A stretch of DNA of 64,000 nt from Gammaproteobacteria bacterium 50_400_T64 (GCA_002162755.1 MAAS01000029.1:223033-287032); one strand, 5' to 3'; shown: positions 38,814 to 49,087, numbered from the stretch's first letter. Notes: generated from the letters alone by a model not told the origin. Translations and numbers: made by a program.

Positions 38814-39083
38814 TTATTGACCGGGGTCCGGTTTTTCATCGGGTTTTGATTCGGCCTTTTTAACGCGAATCTGACTGCCGGCGATCTCTTTACCGTTGAG
38901 TTGTTTCATGGCCGCTCGAGCGTCGCCGGATTTTGGCATTTCAACAAAGCCAAATCCTTTTGAGGTGCCGGTTTCAGCGTCGAGAACCAGAGAGCAGGAC
39001 TGAACCACGCCGAAGTGTTCGAACAGGGCGAGGAGTTCTACTTCGGTGGTGCTGCGGGCAAGTTTGCGAACGAGTAATTTCAT
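38814..39083 (-). CDS. RRM-domain RNA-binding protein
   Basis: A single RNA-recognition motif protein, 89 aa. RNP2 is KLLVRKLA and RNP1 is KGFGFVEM, with aromatic residues in place for RNA stacking. A short Lys/Pro/Asp tail follows. The ATG at 39083 is used; a GTG at 39095 would add four residues and neither has a clear ribosome site. Such single-RRM proteins are common in marine gammaproteobacteria and cyanobacteria, often cold-induced. Likely cotranscribed with the VF530 gene. Confidence 0.9.
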   Translation of the reverse strand: MKLLVRKLARSTTEVELLALFEHFGVVQSCSLVLDAETGTSKGFGFVEMPKSGDARAAMKQLNGKEIAGSQIRVKKAESKPDEKPDPGQ

Positions 39084-39173
39084 GGGTTTGACCACTGCGG
39101 AAAGGAGTTTGATTATACAGTGTCTTCTGCAGTGCTTCTCGTTAAAGGTCTTAATCGTCAGTTGTTGAGGGTT

Positions 39174-42100
39174 TTATTCCGGCTTGTCTAGCAGTGCGCG
39201 TATCTTGGTGAGCAAAGCTTGTGCGCGATAGGGTTTGGCGAGTAAGTTTTGGTGCAGGCTGTCGTCACCCATAGTATTTTGCTTGTCATCGGTGAAACCG
39301 CTAGTCATCTGTATTTTTATGTCAGGATATTTCTTGATGACAATAAGTGCGAGGTCATAACCATTCATGTCGGGCATGACGACATCGCTGAACATCAGGT
39401 CGACTTTATTATTGGCGAGTACTTGTAAGGCTTCGCCACAATTACTGGCTGCTAAAACCTGGTAGCCCTGCTGGCTGAGAATCTCGGTACTTAAGTCGAG
39501 CAGTTTGGCTTCGTCATCAACCACGAGAATAGTTTCATTGCCTTTCATGTTTGTCTGAAATGTTGTGTTTGATGATTCTTTAATCCCTGTGTTTATCTGT
39601 TCTCTCGGGAAATACAGGCGTAATTGTGTGCCTTGTCCAGGTGCTGAACTGACTTCTATTGCGCCTTTGCTGCGCTCAATAAAACCGTAAACTTGGCTGA
39701 GTCCCAGGCCCGTGCCCTGCTCACCTTTGGTGGTATAGAAAGGATCAAAGATTTGCTGTTTTGTCACCTCATTCATGCCCTTACCCGTATCGGTAATTCT
39801 GAGGAGTACGTAGTCGCCTCTGGGCAGGTGTTTTTGCTTGGCGCTAAAAGAGCGTAGCTGGATGTTTTCAGTCCTGACGGTGACGCGTCCATTGGCCTCA
39901 ATGGCGTGCATGGCATTGATACAAATGTTAATAATGGCATCTTCAAGGTCATCACTATCGAGACAGATGGGCCAGATATCTTTGCCTAATTCATAAATGA
40001 TATTAATGCGGGGCGTCAGGGAGGTTTCCAGCATATGCTGCTGGTTGGTGATTAGGGTGTTGATATCTACCGAGTTCGCACTCGCACTCGCATGCCGGGA
40101 AAAAGACAGTAATTTTCGGGTAAGGTTTGCACCTCGCTCACCAGCACGGCGTATTTCATGGGTGTATTGGGTCAGCTTTTCATCATTGTTTAATGCATTC
40201 CCCAGTAAGTCAGCATAACCGGTGACGATGCCGAGCATATTGTTGAAGTCGTGGGCAATGCCACCGGTGAGCTTGCCCAGGGCGTCCATTTTTTGGCTGC
40301 GGCGTAGTTGCTCTTCTTGTTGTTTGGCGTTACTTAAGTCTCGGAAGCTGTTAATAAAACGTTGTTTGCTATCGGCCGTTTGGCTTAATTCTCCTACGGC
40401 TAATATTGTTGGGAAAACAGCTCCGGTTTTAGGGATTGCGACAACTTCTAAGCCCATACCAATATATCTGAGATCACGCGTATCCTTATAACATTGCATA
40501 TTATGGTGATAAATTTCTTTAGTCTGACCCTGTAATAGCATGGATACATGTTGACCGATAAGTTCGTTGGCACTGTAGCCAAGCATTTTTTCGGCAGCTA
40601 AATTCATCGATAATATGGTGCCGGCTTCGTCGTTTACGATAATACCTTCTACCAGGGAGTCGAGAATTTCTCGTTGTGTTTTTTCACTCGTGCGTAAGGC
40701 TCTTTGTGCTGTGCGCTCGGCAGTAATATCCTGGAAAATAGAGCAGGCTCCGATGACCGCACCTGCCTCATTAATAAAGGGAGCGGTGTTGCATTGGGCG
40801 AAGAATGTATTGCCGTTTTTATGGCGAAACTCACTACTGACGGTGGCTCCGTCTCGGGTGTTCTCCAGTTCATCCCAGATACGTCTTGCGTCTGTGCGAA
40901 TACTGTCATTGGGCAAGAGGAGATCAAAGGGTTGGCCTTTAATCTCTGAAAAGGTATAGCCAAACATTTTCTCTGCCTGGGTATTCCAGGCAACGAACCT
41001 CCTCTCTGTGTTCATTTCAATGGCAGCAAGAGGGGCCTGGTCGCGATAGCGCTTGAGTTGTCGCTCGGACGAATGGAGTTCATTCTCGGTATTCTTTCGT
41101 GCGGTGATATCTCGGGCTTCACCAACAATCTGTATAACAAGGCCGCTTTCGTCATAGACAGGATGAAAGCTTAGCGCGGTCCATATCATGCCACCCTGTT
41201 GCGTCATTATTTGAATATCTAAGAGGGTGCTATTGCCCTGGGCTGCGCTATGCATCTGTTGACGCACCTGAGCTATGGCTTTATTAGAATAACTAAAGAA
41301 CGGCGTTTCCCACAGTTTTTTGCCAATGGCGTCTTTCATTGTAAAGCCTGTCGCCAGCATCGGTGTATTGTTGAGGAAAGCGGTGGTGCCATCGGGGTCG
41401 TAGAGGCCAACCATAGTTTGCATATCGTCAAACAAACTCTGTAGGCGTTGTTGGCTCATTCTGGCTTGTTCTCGCAAGCGATATTGTTCGGTGACATCAC
41501 TAAACACCAGAATACAGCCAAGAATCTGACCGTCTTTATTGCGAATGGGTGCGGCAGAATCGGCAATTTGGAACTCCCTGCCATCGCGGGCGTGCAGAGT
41601 GGTGTGATTACTCAGGTGAACGATTTCGCCAGTAAGCATTAATTTGTCGATGGGGCTGGCTAACCTCTCTCCCGTACTCGTATTGAAAATGGCGAAAACG
41701 CCCGCCAGTGGCTTTCGCTGGGCTTCAGTAAATGACCAGCCAGTGAGTTGCTCTGCAATGGGGTTCATACGGGTGATCAGACCGCTAGCGTCGGTAGTAA
41801 TAACCGCATCACCAATACTGTCGAGGGTAATGGCCAGGTTTTGCTCCCTTTCCTCTAGCTCGAGTAAAACTTGTTCCCGCTCAATTTCGACTTTTCTTCG
41901 GGCGCGGGGGTCGCCACCCTCGGCGACCAGCTGTGTGACATTACCTTCATCATCGAATACCGGATGGACATTAAACTCCAGCCAAATGAGGCTTTCGGCC
42001 GTCTGGCATTGCACATCACACCGTGCCGCTTTGCCTGTGGCGGCAGATTGAATGCTTTGCTGTATGTTCTGTTGGGTTTTAGCATTACCCTGAAACCATG

Positions 42101-42656
42101 GGGTGAGCCAAAGAAATTGATCAAGAACTACTTCTTGATCAATTTTTGCTATTTTCAGCGGGGTATTATTAACGAGTTCAATGCGGCCCTCTGTATCGAG
42201 AATGGCGACCATACTTTGCATATCGTCAAACAACCCCTGTAAGCGTTGCTGAGCCAGGCGGTTTTTCTCTCGAAGGAGGCGCTGTTCAGTGATATCACTC
42301 CCTTCGGCGACTAATTGGACGGTTTTTCCATTTTCGATAACAGGCTGAATTTTAAAGTCGATCCAGAGTAGGTTATCGGCGATTCTAACCTCAATTTCTT
42401 CACGTACCTGCTCACCCGCAGCTGCGAGGTGTACATAGCGCTGTATATTGGCCTTGGTGTCAGGGTTAAAGTTAAACCAGAAGCAGTCCCAGAATTTTTC
42501 CCCAAGTACATCGTCGAGCTCTAAGCCGGCAATTTTAAGTGGCGTCTTATTGGCAAAACGCACAGTGCCATCGGTTTCGAGAATGACAACAAAGGTCTGC
42601 ATGGCTTCGAGCAGAGCTTGGAGGGTGTTCTCGGTCGCATTTGTTTTATCAGTCAT
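39174..42656 (-). CDS. Soluble multi-PAS hybrid histidine kinase (six PAS)
   Basis: A 1160-aa cytoplasmic hybrid kinase without TM helices. PAS-like units start near 13, 138, 270, 404, 530 and 655; units 1, 2 and 4 share the pattern MQTMVAILDxDGxVxLxNNTPL. Coiled linkers with QRLQxLFDDMQ connect them. HisKA is HDFNN type with His802 (GGIAHDFNNMLGI), HATPase has INICINAMHAIE, DTGKGMNE and GTGLGLSQVYGF, and the receiver (about 1040-1155) has Asp1091 in LMFSDVVMPDMNG. It is 32 bp downstream of a longer paralogue on the same strand; the two share architecture and much sequence. Signals unknown; no HTH output is encoded next to it. Confidence 0.93.
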   Translation of the reverse strand: MTDKTNATENTLQALLEAMQTFVVILETDGTVRFANKTPLKIAGLELDDVLGEKFWDCFWFNFNPDTKANIQRYVHLAAAGEQVREEIEVRIADNLLWIDFKIQPVIENGKTVQLVAEGSDITEQRLLREKNRLAQQRLQGLFDDMQSMVAILDTEGRIELVNNTPLKIAKIDQEVVLDQFLWLTPWFQGNAKTQQNIQQSIQSAATGKAARCDVQCQTAESLIWLEFNVHPVFDDEGNVTQLVAEGGDPRARRKVEIEREQVLLELEEREQNLAITLDSIGDAVITTDASGLITRMNPIAEQLTGWSFTEAQRKPLAGVFAIFNTSTGERLASPIDKLMLTGEIVHLSNHTTLHARDGREFQIADSAAPIRNKDGQILGCILVFSDVTEQYRLREQARMSQQRLQSLFDDMQTMVGLYDPDGTTAFLNNTPMLATGFTMKDAIGKKLWETPFFSYSNKAIAQVRQQMHSAAQGNSTLLDIQIMTQQGGMIWTALSFHPVYDESGLVIQIVGEARDITARKNTENELHSSERQLKRYRDQAPLAAIEMNTERRFVAWNTQAEKMFGYTFSEIKGQPFDLLLPNDSIRTDARRIWDELENTRDGATVSSEFRHKNGNTFFAQCNTAPFINEAGAVIGACSIFQDITAERTAQRALRTSEKTQREILDSLVEGIIVNDEAGTILSMNLAAEKMLGYSANELIGQHVSMLLQGQTKEIYHHNMQCYKDTRDLRYIGMGLEVVAIPKTGAVFPTILAVGELSQTADSKQRFINSFRDLSNAKQQEEQLRRSQKMDALGKLTGGIAHDFNNMLGIVTGYADLLGNALNNDEKLTQYTHEIRRAGERGANLTRKLLSFSRHASASANSVDINTLITNQQHMLETSLTPRINIIYELGKDIWPICLDSDDLEDAIINICINAMHAIEANGRVTVRTENIQLRSFSAKQKHLPRGDYVLLRITDTGKGMNEVTKQQIFDPFYTTKGEQGTGLGLSQVYGFIERSKGAIEVSSAPGQGTQLRLYFPREQINTGIKESSNTTFQTNMKGNETILVVDDEAKLLDLSTEILSQQGYQVLAASNCGEALQVLANNKVDLMFSDVVMPDMNGYDLALIVIKKYPDIKIQMTSGFTDDKQNTMGDDSLHQNLLAKPYRAQALLTKIRALLDKPE

Positions 42657-42688
42657 GAATGTCCGGTGGTTCTGGGTAGGTGCAAGTC

Positions 42689-45600
42689 TTATGTATCTAA
42701 TAACTTACGTATTTTGCCGAGTAAATCTTGTGAACGATAGGGCTTGGTGAGCAAATTTTGGTGCAGTGTGGCGTCAGTCATTGCACTTTGCTTATCATCA
42801 GTAAAGCCACTGGTCATTTGGATTTTTATCTCGGGGTATCGCTTGGTGACGATAAGGGCTAGCTCATAGCCATCCATATCGGGCATCACTACATCGCTGA
42901 ACATCAGGTCAATTTTATGATTGTCGAGTAATTGTAGCGCTTCAGCACAATTGTTGGCGCCGAGCACCTTATAACCTTGCTGGCTAAGTATTTCGGTGCA
43001 CAGTTCGAGGAGTTTGTCCTCATCATCGACGACAAGAAGGGTTTCATTACCCGCGAGGCTTTTTGTCAAAGCGCTGTTTTCTGCTGTCACTAAGGGCTCG
43101 CGAACCTGTTCTCTGGGGAAGTGCAGTTGCAACCGGGTGCCTCGCCCTAGTAACGAGGTAACCTCGATTGCGCCACCACTGCGTTCGACAAAACCATAAA
43201 CCTGGCTTAGGCCTAGTCCCGTACCCTTTTCACCCTTGGTGGTGTAAAAGGGGTCGAAGATGCGCTGTCTGGTGGCCTCATCCATGCCCTTGCCATTATC
43301 AGAAATACTGAGTAGCACATAGTCGCCACTCGGCAGGTTTCTCCGTCGCGCATTTGCTGCGTCTAGTTGTATGTTACTGGTGTGAATAGTGACTTGGCCG
43401 TTGCTTTCAATGGCGTGCATGGCATTGATACTGATATTGATAATGGCATCTTCCAGGTCATCACTGTCAAGGCAGACGGGCCAAATGTCATCGGCTAAGT
43501 CGTAGACTAGTTTAATGCGTGGTGTCAGGGAGGTGGCGAGCATATGTTGTTGGTTATGAATCAACGCATTGAGGTTAAGCGAGTGTTCTCTGGCGGTCGT
43601 TTGTTGTGAGAAGGAAAGTAATTTGCGGGTTAAATTGGCTCCTCGCTCACCAGCCCGATGAATCTCATGGGCGTATTTGGCCAGTTTCTCCTCGTTGGCT
43701 AAGGCGCCTTCCAGCAGGTCGGCATAGCCGGTGACAATACCCAGCATATTGTTAAAGTCGTGGGCTATGCCTCCGGTGAGTTTACCGAGGGCATCCATTT
43801 TCTGACTGCGGCGCAACTGCTCTTCCTGTTGTTTTATTTCACTTAAATCGCGAAAGCTAGTGATAAAACGTTGCTTTGAACTGTCTTGATGCCCCAACTC
43901 AGCAACGGCCAATACCGTCGGGAAAGCGTCGCCATTTTTACAAACTACGTTGAGAGCTGAACCCATGCCAATGTGCTGTAAATTACCCGAGTCAAAATAA
44001 CGCTGCATATGTCCCTTGAACAATTTATCGGATAAACCTTGTATTAAAAGGGTGACTTGTAGACCGATAAGCTCACCCTTGCCGTAGCCGGTCATTTTCT
44101 CGGCGGCGAGATTGACTGATTCGATGACACCGAGGTGATTGGTAACAACAATGCCTTCGACCATGGAATCGAAGGCTTCTCTCAGTGTCTTTTCATTCAT
44201 GAGAAGCGCTTGTTGAGCGGCGCGTTCACTGGTTAGGTCGAGAATGACTGAGGCGGCCCCCATAAGCTGTCCATCGTCATCAAAAAAGGGCGCGTTATGC
44301 CAGCGAGTGTAAATGACTTCTCCGCTCTTGGTGAGCGCCTGGCTGGTGAGGGTGTCGCCTTTCTTATTGGTAACTAAATCAACCCATAGAATATTCAGGT
44401 CAATGCGAAGGTTGGGCGGTAACAGGCTGGAGAATAGTAGCCCCACCGCTTCAGCATGGGTGTAACCAAAGAGTTTTTCGGCGGCATCATTCCAGCCCAC
44501 GATACGATGTTCGGTATCCCATTCTATGGTGGCCAGGGGAGCCTGGTCACGGTAACGCAGGAGTCGGCCCTGGGAGAAGCGCAATGCCATTTCAGCCGTT
44601 TTGCTGGTAGAGATATCCCGCGCTTCGGCAACGACCTCAACAACATTGCCGCTGTCATCAAATACGGGGTGGGTGCTAAAGGCGATCCAGATTTCCCCCT
44701 CTTGTGCATTGAGTTGTATGTCTGACAGGGTGCTTTTTCCCGTGGCGGCAAGGGCAACGTCACGCTCAATAGTGGCGGCACTTAAGGCCTGGCTTTCATA
44801 CCATGGGGTATCCCAGAGTTTTTTGCCGAGCACCTGGTCGTTCTGTATGCCACCGACTAGAAGGGGGGTGTTATTGACGAACTTCACGGTGCCGTCGGTG
44901 GTAAGAATACCGACCATGGTTTGCATATCATCAAAGAGTTTTTCTAATCGTGCCTGTGACGCCCGGGCCTGTTCGCGTAAGTTGTATTGCTCGCTGACAT
45001 CACTAAAGACCAAAATACCGCCCAGTATTTCGCCCTCAACATTACGGATGGGTGCTGCAGAATCGGCAATTTGGTATTCCTGGCCATCACGGGCACGCAG
45101 GGTGGTGTGGTTGCTCAGATGAATGATTTCGCCGCTGATCAGCAATTTATCAATGGGGCTGGCAATTGGCTCGCCAGTGTTGGCATTGAATATGGCGAAT
45201 ACGCTCGTCAAGGGTTGTTGAAAGGCCTCATTGAATGTCCAGCCAGTGAGTTGTTCGGCGATGGGGTTCATTCGGCTAATCAAGCCCTGGGCATCGGTCG
45301 TTATTACGGCATCGCCAATACTGTCGAGGGTAATAGCCAGGTTTTGTTCTCTTTCTTTAAGTTCAATTAGAACCTGTTCACGCTCATCTTCGACTTGCCG
45401 ACGAGCACTGGGGTCACGGCCTTCGGTGACCAGTTGTATGACCTGACCATCGCAATCAAATACCGGGTGCAGGCTAAACTCTACCCATATTCTCCCTTCG
45501 GGGGTGAGTAGCTGAATATCACCGGTATTGGTTTGTCCAGCAAGGCCATCGTCAATGATCTTTTTGATAATACGTTGAGATTGAAGGTCATCAGTAAACC

Positions 45601-46543
45601 AGGGGCATTGATCGAGCCGTTGTCCGAGGATATCTTTTTGCTCGAGACCTGCCAGAAGCAGGGGCGTGTTATTCGTCAGAGTGACGATACCTTTGGTGTC
45701 AAGAATGGCCACCATGGTTTGCATGTCATCAAACAACGCTTGTAGGCGCAGCTGTGCGACGCGAGATGTTTCGCGCAGTAGCCATTGTTCATTGATGTCT
45801 CTCCCTTCAGCAACGAGTTGGATAACCTGGCCGTCGCTATCAAATACCGGGTGTAGGCAAAACTCTACCCATATACGCCCTGTGAGGGTCAGTACCTGAA
45901 TTTCCGCCAGGGCTGTTCTACCTGCCAGGCCATCCTGTAGCGAACTTTGTAGAATTGCCTGGGTTTTCAGGTCGTCGCTATACCAGGCGGTACGCCAGAG
46001 TTTCTGCCCAATAATGTCTTCCTGTTTGAGGCCCGCGATAAGAAGAGGGGTGTTATTGGTGAGGGTGACGCGACCATCAGTATCGAGAATAGCGACCATT
46101 GTTTGCATATCGTCAAACAGGTCTTGTAAGCGCTGCTGAGCCATTCGACAATCTTCGCGTAGTCGCCGTTGCTCATTGATGTTGTGGGCTTCGACAACGA
46201 GTCCATTGACTTCCCCTTGTTCTAGTAGGGGCTCTATATGCAGGCTAACCCACATCGTACTATGTGCTGTGCGGCCGAGTACTTCTGCATTGACCGGTTC
46301 TCCTGCCGTTGCTCGGAGGATAAGGCTTTGTATCAGGGTTTGTACCCTGGCATCGTCGTTAAACCAGTAACACTTCCAAAACTTTTCCCCCACAACATCG
46401 TCGCGAAGCAGATTGCTAATTTTGAGGGGTGTTTTATTAATGAAATTTACTGTGCCATCACTGTCGAGTAAACAAACGAAGGTTTGCATTGCGTCGAAAA
46501 CGGTGTGGAGAGCCTGCTGATTCGCTGTCTTTAGATCTGCCAT
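42689..46543 (-). CDS. Soluble multi-PAS hybrid histidine kinase (seven PAS)
   Basis: A 1284-aa paralogue of the downstream kinase with the same order and one more PAS unit. PAS-like units start near 13, 138, 267, 398, 533, 660 and 785. Units 2 (138-250) and 3 (267-378) are the closest pair, sharing LFDDMQTMVAILDT and LTNNTPLL and the end HPVFDxDGQVIQLVxEGRD, which marks an internal duplication. His928 (GGIAHDFNN), Asn1040, DNGKGMDEA, GTGLGLSQVYGFVE and receiver Asp1217 are all intact. No TM segment. It is the first gene of the two-kinase operon; TSUP lies 165 bp upstream. Confidence 0.93.
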   Translation of the reverse strand: MADLKTANQQALHTVFDAMQTFVCLLDSDGTVNFINKTPLKISNLLRDDVVGEKFWKCYWFNDDARVQTLIQSLILRATAGEPVNAEVLGRTAHSTMWVSLHIEPLLEQGEVNGLVVEAHNINEQRRLREDCRMAQQRLQDLFDDMQTMVAILDTDGRVTLTNNTPLLIAGLKQEDIIGQKLWRTAWYSDDLKTQAILQSSLQDGLAGRTALAEIQVLTLTGRIWVEFCLHPVFDSDGQVIQLVAEGRDINEQWLLRETSRVAQLRLQALFDDMQTMVAILDTKGIVTLTNNTPLLLAGLEQKDILGQRLDQCPWFTDDLQSQRIIKKIIDDGLAGQTNTGDIQLLTPEGRIWVEFSLHPVFDCDGQVIQLVTEGRDPSARRQVEDEREQVLIELKEREQNLAITLDSIGDAVITTDAQGLISRMNPIAEQLTGWTFNEAFQQPLTSVFAIFNANTGEPIASPIDKLLISGEIIHLSNHTTLRARDGQEYQIADSAAPIRNVEGEILGGILVFSDVSEQYNLREQARASQARLEKLFDDMQTMVGILTTDGTVKFVNNTPLLVGGIQNDQVLGKKLWDTPWYESQALSAATIERDVALAATGKSTLSDIQLNAQEGEIWIAFSTHPVFDDSGNVVEVVAEARDISTSKTAEMALRFSQGRLLRYRDQAPLATIEWDTEHRIVGWNDAAEKLFGYTHAEAVGLLFSSLLPPNLRIDLNILWVDLVTNKKGDTLTSQALTKSGEVIYTRWHNAPFFDDDGQLMGAASVILDLTSERAAQQALLMNEKTLREAFDSMVEGIVVTNHLGVIESVNLAAEKMTGYGKGELIGLQVTLLIQGLSDKLFKGHMQRYFDSGNLQHIGMGSALNVVCKNGDAFPTVLAVAELGHQDSSKQRFITSFRDLSEIKQQEEQLRRSQKMDALGKLTGGIAHDFNNMLGIVTGYADLLEGALANEEKLAKYAHEIHRAGERGANLTRKLLSFSQQTTAREHSLNLNALIHNQQHMLATSLTPRIKLVYDLADDIWPVCLDSDDLEDAIINISINAMHAIESNGQVTIHTSNIQLDAANARRRNLPSGDYVLLSISDNGKGMDEATRQRIFDPFYTTKGEKGTGLGLSQVYGFVERSGGAIEVTSLLGRGTRLQLHFPREQVREPLVTAENSALTKSLAGNETLLVVDDEDKLLELCTEILSQQGYKVLGANNCAEALQLLDNHKIDLMFSDVVMPDMDGYELALIVTKRYPEIKIQMTSGFTDDKQSAMTDATLHQNLLTKPYRSQDLLGKIRKLLDT
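45410..46132 (-). repeat. Tandem duplicated PAS module within the seven-PAS kinase
   Basis: Two in-frame units of about 113 codons, 46132-45794 and 45745-45410, encode very similar PAS domains. The shorter paralogue has only one unit here, so the longer gene gained one or the shorter lost one. Confidence 0.75.
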
Positions 46544-46708
46544 GGGGACGGTCTGCTTTATTATATTGTGTGGTCAGGTAGATTTAATTGGCACAATCTA
46601 CCGCCGTGTTTTGCAAGCATCCATTCTTTAAGTTGACCTTAGTGTTTTTTACGCCAATTGCCAAAGACTATTTCACGAAAATTAGACGCGGTGTGGCCAC
46701 TGAGTGGA

Positions 46709-47467
46709 TCAGGGGCTTAGCAGGCCATGACTACCGTCGTAGAGCAGTTTTAGGCCAATGATTAACAGAAAGAAATAGCAAATACGATAGATTAGAACTT
46801 CACTGATTTTGTGCAGTAAAAAATAGCCAAGTCGAACGCCGATGGGCGCCAGGGGAATTAGCACCAGAGACGTCAGCAGGTTCGTACCGTCGAACTGACC
46901 AAGCCAGGTGTAAGGAATGAGTTTGACCAGATTTACAACGGCAAAAAAGAGGGCGAAGGTGCCCATTAGAACGATTTTATCCAGACGTTGGGGCAGCAAA
47001 TAAATACTCATCGGTGGCCCGCCAGCGTGTATGCCAAAACTGGTAAAACCGGCAATAGCCCCCCAAAAACTGCCGGCGACGATGCCCGCTTTCGTTTTTG
47101 CTTTAAGCCCTGGTTGCAACCAATAATTAAGGTAAAAGGTGACGCACATAAAACCAATCAACAGGCGTATGGCCGCTTCTGATAAATAATGGAAGGTAAA
47201 TGCACCGGCGATGATGCCGACAATGGCGCCGGGTAATGTGCGCTCGATATTCTCTTTGCTCCATTGGCCACGAAAGCTCCAGATGGCGACCCCATCCATA
47301 ACAATTAACAGTGGTAACAAAATGGCGGCGGCCTGTACGGGCGGTACGGCGAGTGACATAAGGGGGACGGAAATAATGGCGATGCCGCCGCCGAAACCAC
47401 CTTTAACCATGGCGAAAATGAGTACGGCTGGAATAGCACAAAGGTAAAAGAAGGGGTCGGTGATCAT
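46709..47467 (-). CDS. TSUP/TauE-SafE family permease
   Basis: Inner-membrane protein of 252 aa in the TauE/SafE group, which exports sulfite or organosulfur anions. Seven or eight hydrophobic segments are visible. The family motif VKGGFGGGIAIISVPLMSL is near the N-terminus and its repeat, FWGAIAGFTSFGIHAGGPPMSIYLLP, is in the second half. The rest is non-specific, so the substrate cannot be assigned. It is alone on this strand. Confidence 0.9.
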   Translation of the reverse strand: MITDPFFYLCAIPAVLIFAMVKGGFGGGIAIISVPLMSLAVPPVQAAAILLPLLIVMDGVAIWSFRGQWSKENIERTLPGAIVGIIAGAFTFHYLSEAAIRLLIGFMCVTFYLNYWLQPGLKAKTKAGIVAGSFWGAIAGFTSFGIHAGGPPMSIYLLPQRLDKIVLMGTFALFFAVVNLVKLIPYTWLGQFDGTNLLTSLVLIPLAPIGVRLGYFLLHKISEVLIYRICYFFLLIIGLKLLYDGSHGLLSP

Positions 47468-47777
47468 GGTTTACAGTAGAACACGCTATCAAAAAGAAGC
47501 GCTATTCTAGCGGGCTGAGTGGTGAATATCGATGGCGTTGCTGTGAGTTTTGTTACTGGCGATTACTAGAACGGGCTTTTATATCAGCTAAACAAGGCAG
47601 TATCCATCAGCGAGACTACGGGCAATGGGGTTCCAATATGAACTGCCAGTGTTACGGAATAAACTAAGATCAAGACGCGGTGGATTAAGAGCTCGTATGT
47701 GGTGACTCTGACCCGCTTGTGCCAAAATTACGTAGCTGATTAATGATCGATAAATTACTGAGAGATAAGCGCCATCT
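47468..47777. other. Intergenic region between TSUP and hemD
   Basis: 310 bp between two divergent genes. I see no gene, RNA or strong hairpin. GAGATAAGCGCC before 47778 can serve as a weak ribosome site for hemD. Promoters must lie here but none matches consensus well. Confidence 0.5.
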
Positions 47778-48605
47778 ATGTCAGAACCCGAAGCCACACT
47801 ACGCCATAAAACAATTGCCATACCCGAGTCTCGCCAGCAGGATGTATTAGCAAATTTGCTGGTGCGTCGCGGTGCTACCGTGTTGCGTTGCCCTTTGATT
47901 GCGATCAAAGACACACCCGCAGCCGATACCGTGCAGCAATGGCTGGCAGCAATGATAGCGGGTGAGTTCGATGACTTTATTATCCTTACCGGTGAGGGCA
48001 TGCGCCGCCTTGAAGGCTTTGCTGAGCGCTTTGGTTGTCAGCAGGAATGGCACACCGCATTGGCCGCAGTACGTAAAATTGTCCGCGGCCCCAAGCCGGT
48101 GCGTGAGTTGCGTAAGCTGCAGTTGCACGCCGATCTGGCAGGTGCGGCACCCACCACTGACGGCATTATTGAATCTTTGCAAGACGCGGATTTGGCGGGG
48201 CGGCGCATTGCCGTGCAGCTCTACGGCAGTAATCCCAATGAAAAATTGATTAACTTTTTACGCGATAAAGGTGCAGAAGTGACAACGGTTGCACCCTATA
48301 TTTATGCCACAGAATCAGAACAACAGCAGGTTGTTGCTCTTATTCATCAACTCGCGGAAGGGGCTATCGACGCACTGCTATTTACTAGCCAGCCACAATA
48401 TAAACGCCTGGAAAGTGTGGCTAAAAAAGAAGGCCTTGAATTGCTACTGACTGCAGGCCTGGAGGTGACAATTGTCGGTGCTATTGGCCCGGTGATGGCT
48501 GATTACTTGAAGACGGCGGGAGTGCGTGTCGATTTTATGCCCGAAGGCAGCTTTTTTATGAAGCCCTTTGTTACTGCACTGGGTGTTTTGTTGGCCGATA
48601 ATTAA
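47778..48605 (+). CDS. hemD: Uroporphyrinogen-III synthase (HemD-family)
   Basis: Closes and inverts hydroxymethylbilane to uroporphyrinogen III for heme and siroheme. It is 275 aa with two Rossmann-like domains. Visible: IAIPESRQQDVLANLLVRRG, CPLIAIKD, DDFIILTGEGMRRL, GRRIAVQLYG, LRDKGAEVTTVAPYIYA, DALLFTSQPQYKRLESVA and VTIVGAIGPVMADYLKTAGV, the last being the conserved C-terminal motif. Note that hemC and hemX are not adjacent, so this may be a second or divergent HemD-like protein such as those near nitrite-reductase genes; that leaves some doubt about the symbol. It is 19 bp before the HopJ gene. Confidence 0.8.
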   Translation: MSEPEATLRHKTIAIPESRQQDVLANLLVRRGATVLRCPLIAIKDTPAADTVQQWLAAMIAGEFDDFIILTGEGMRRLEGFAERFGCQQEWHTALAAVRKIVRGPKPVRELRKLQLHADLAGAAPTTDGIIESLQDADLAGRRIAVQLYGSNPNEKLINFLRDKGAEVTTVAPYIYATESEQQQVVALIHQLAEGAIDALLFTSQPQYKRLESVAKKEGLELLLTAGLEVTIVGAIGPVMADYLKTAGVRVDFMPEGSFFMKPFVTALGVLLADN

Positions 48606-48624
48606 AACTTTAAGTGAGATAAAA

Positions 48625-48981
48625 ATGAATTTAAGTGACCTTATTCAACAGATAAAAAACAGGCCTAATACGGTCGAGTTCGACCAGGTGATGGCTGTGA
48701 TCGATGCCTGTTATGTCTACACAGAAAGTGCTTTCAGTAATGGTGTCGGCGACGACCGGGTTGAAAATGCAGCGGGTGAAAATGCAGGCTCCTGTCGTAT
48801 TTTTGCTTTTGCTCAGTTGAATGGTTTGAATGAATCGGAGACCCTCGTTTGCTTCGGTAAATACTTCCGTGAAGATGTTATTGCCCATCCCGATGGTACG
48901 GATCACGCGAATATTCGCACTTTTATGCGTCATGGCTGGCAGGGTATACGCTTTGATCAGCTGGCCCTGGTGGCAAAGTAG
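48625..48981 (+). CDS. HopJ type III effector-family protein
   Basis: A 118-aa protein of the HopJ family. Motifs: FDQVMAVIDACYVYTESAFSNG, ENAGSCRIFAFAQLNGL, CFGKYFREDVIAHPDGTDHANIRTFM, GWQGIRFDQLAL. The ATG at 48625 follows a GTGAGAT leader; a longer frame begins inside hemD. Although named after a Pseudomonas effector, the family is widespread in free-living bacteria with no type III system, and none is seen here. It is probably a housekeeping cytosolic protein. Confidence 0.9.
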   Translation: MNLSDLIQQIKNRPNTVEFDQVMAVIDACYVYTESAFSNGVGDDRVENAAGENAGSCRIFAFAQLNGLNESETLVCFGKYFREDVIAHPDGTDHANIRTFMRHGWQGIRFDQLALVAK

Positions 48982-49087
48982 CCTGGTTTTAAATCGACTA
49001 CGCTAAGCCCTGGTTTTATACCTGGCCGATTTGGCCGTAGGCTCGGTCGCTTAAGGCTGAGCAGCCCTTTGCGAAAGAATTTTCTTT

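Noticed and set aside
42689-46543. PAS repeats as a CRISPR-like or mobile repeat
   Set aside because: Repeats are in frame, about 390 bp, diverged and code PAS domains; they are protein-module duplication.
48625-48981. HopJ as a sign of a type III secretion system
   Set aside because: The family is common in free-living bacteria without type III secretion, and no secretion gene is in the window.
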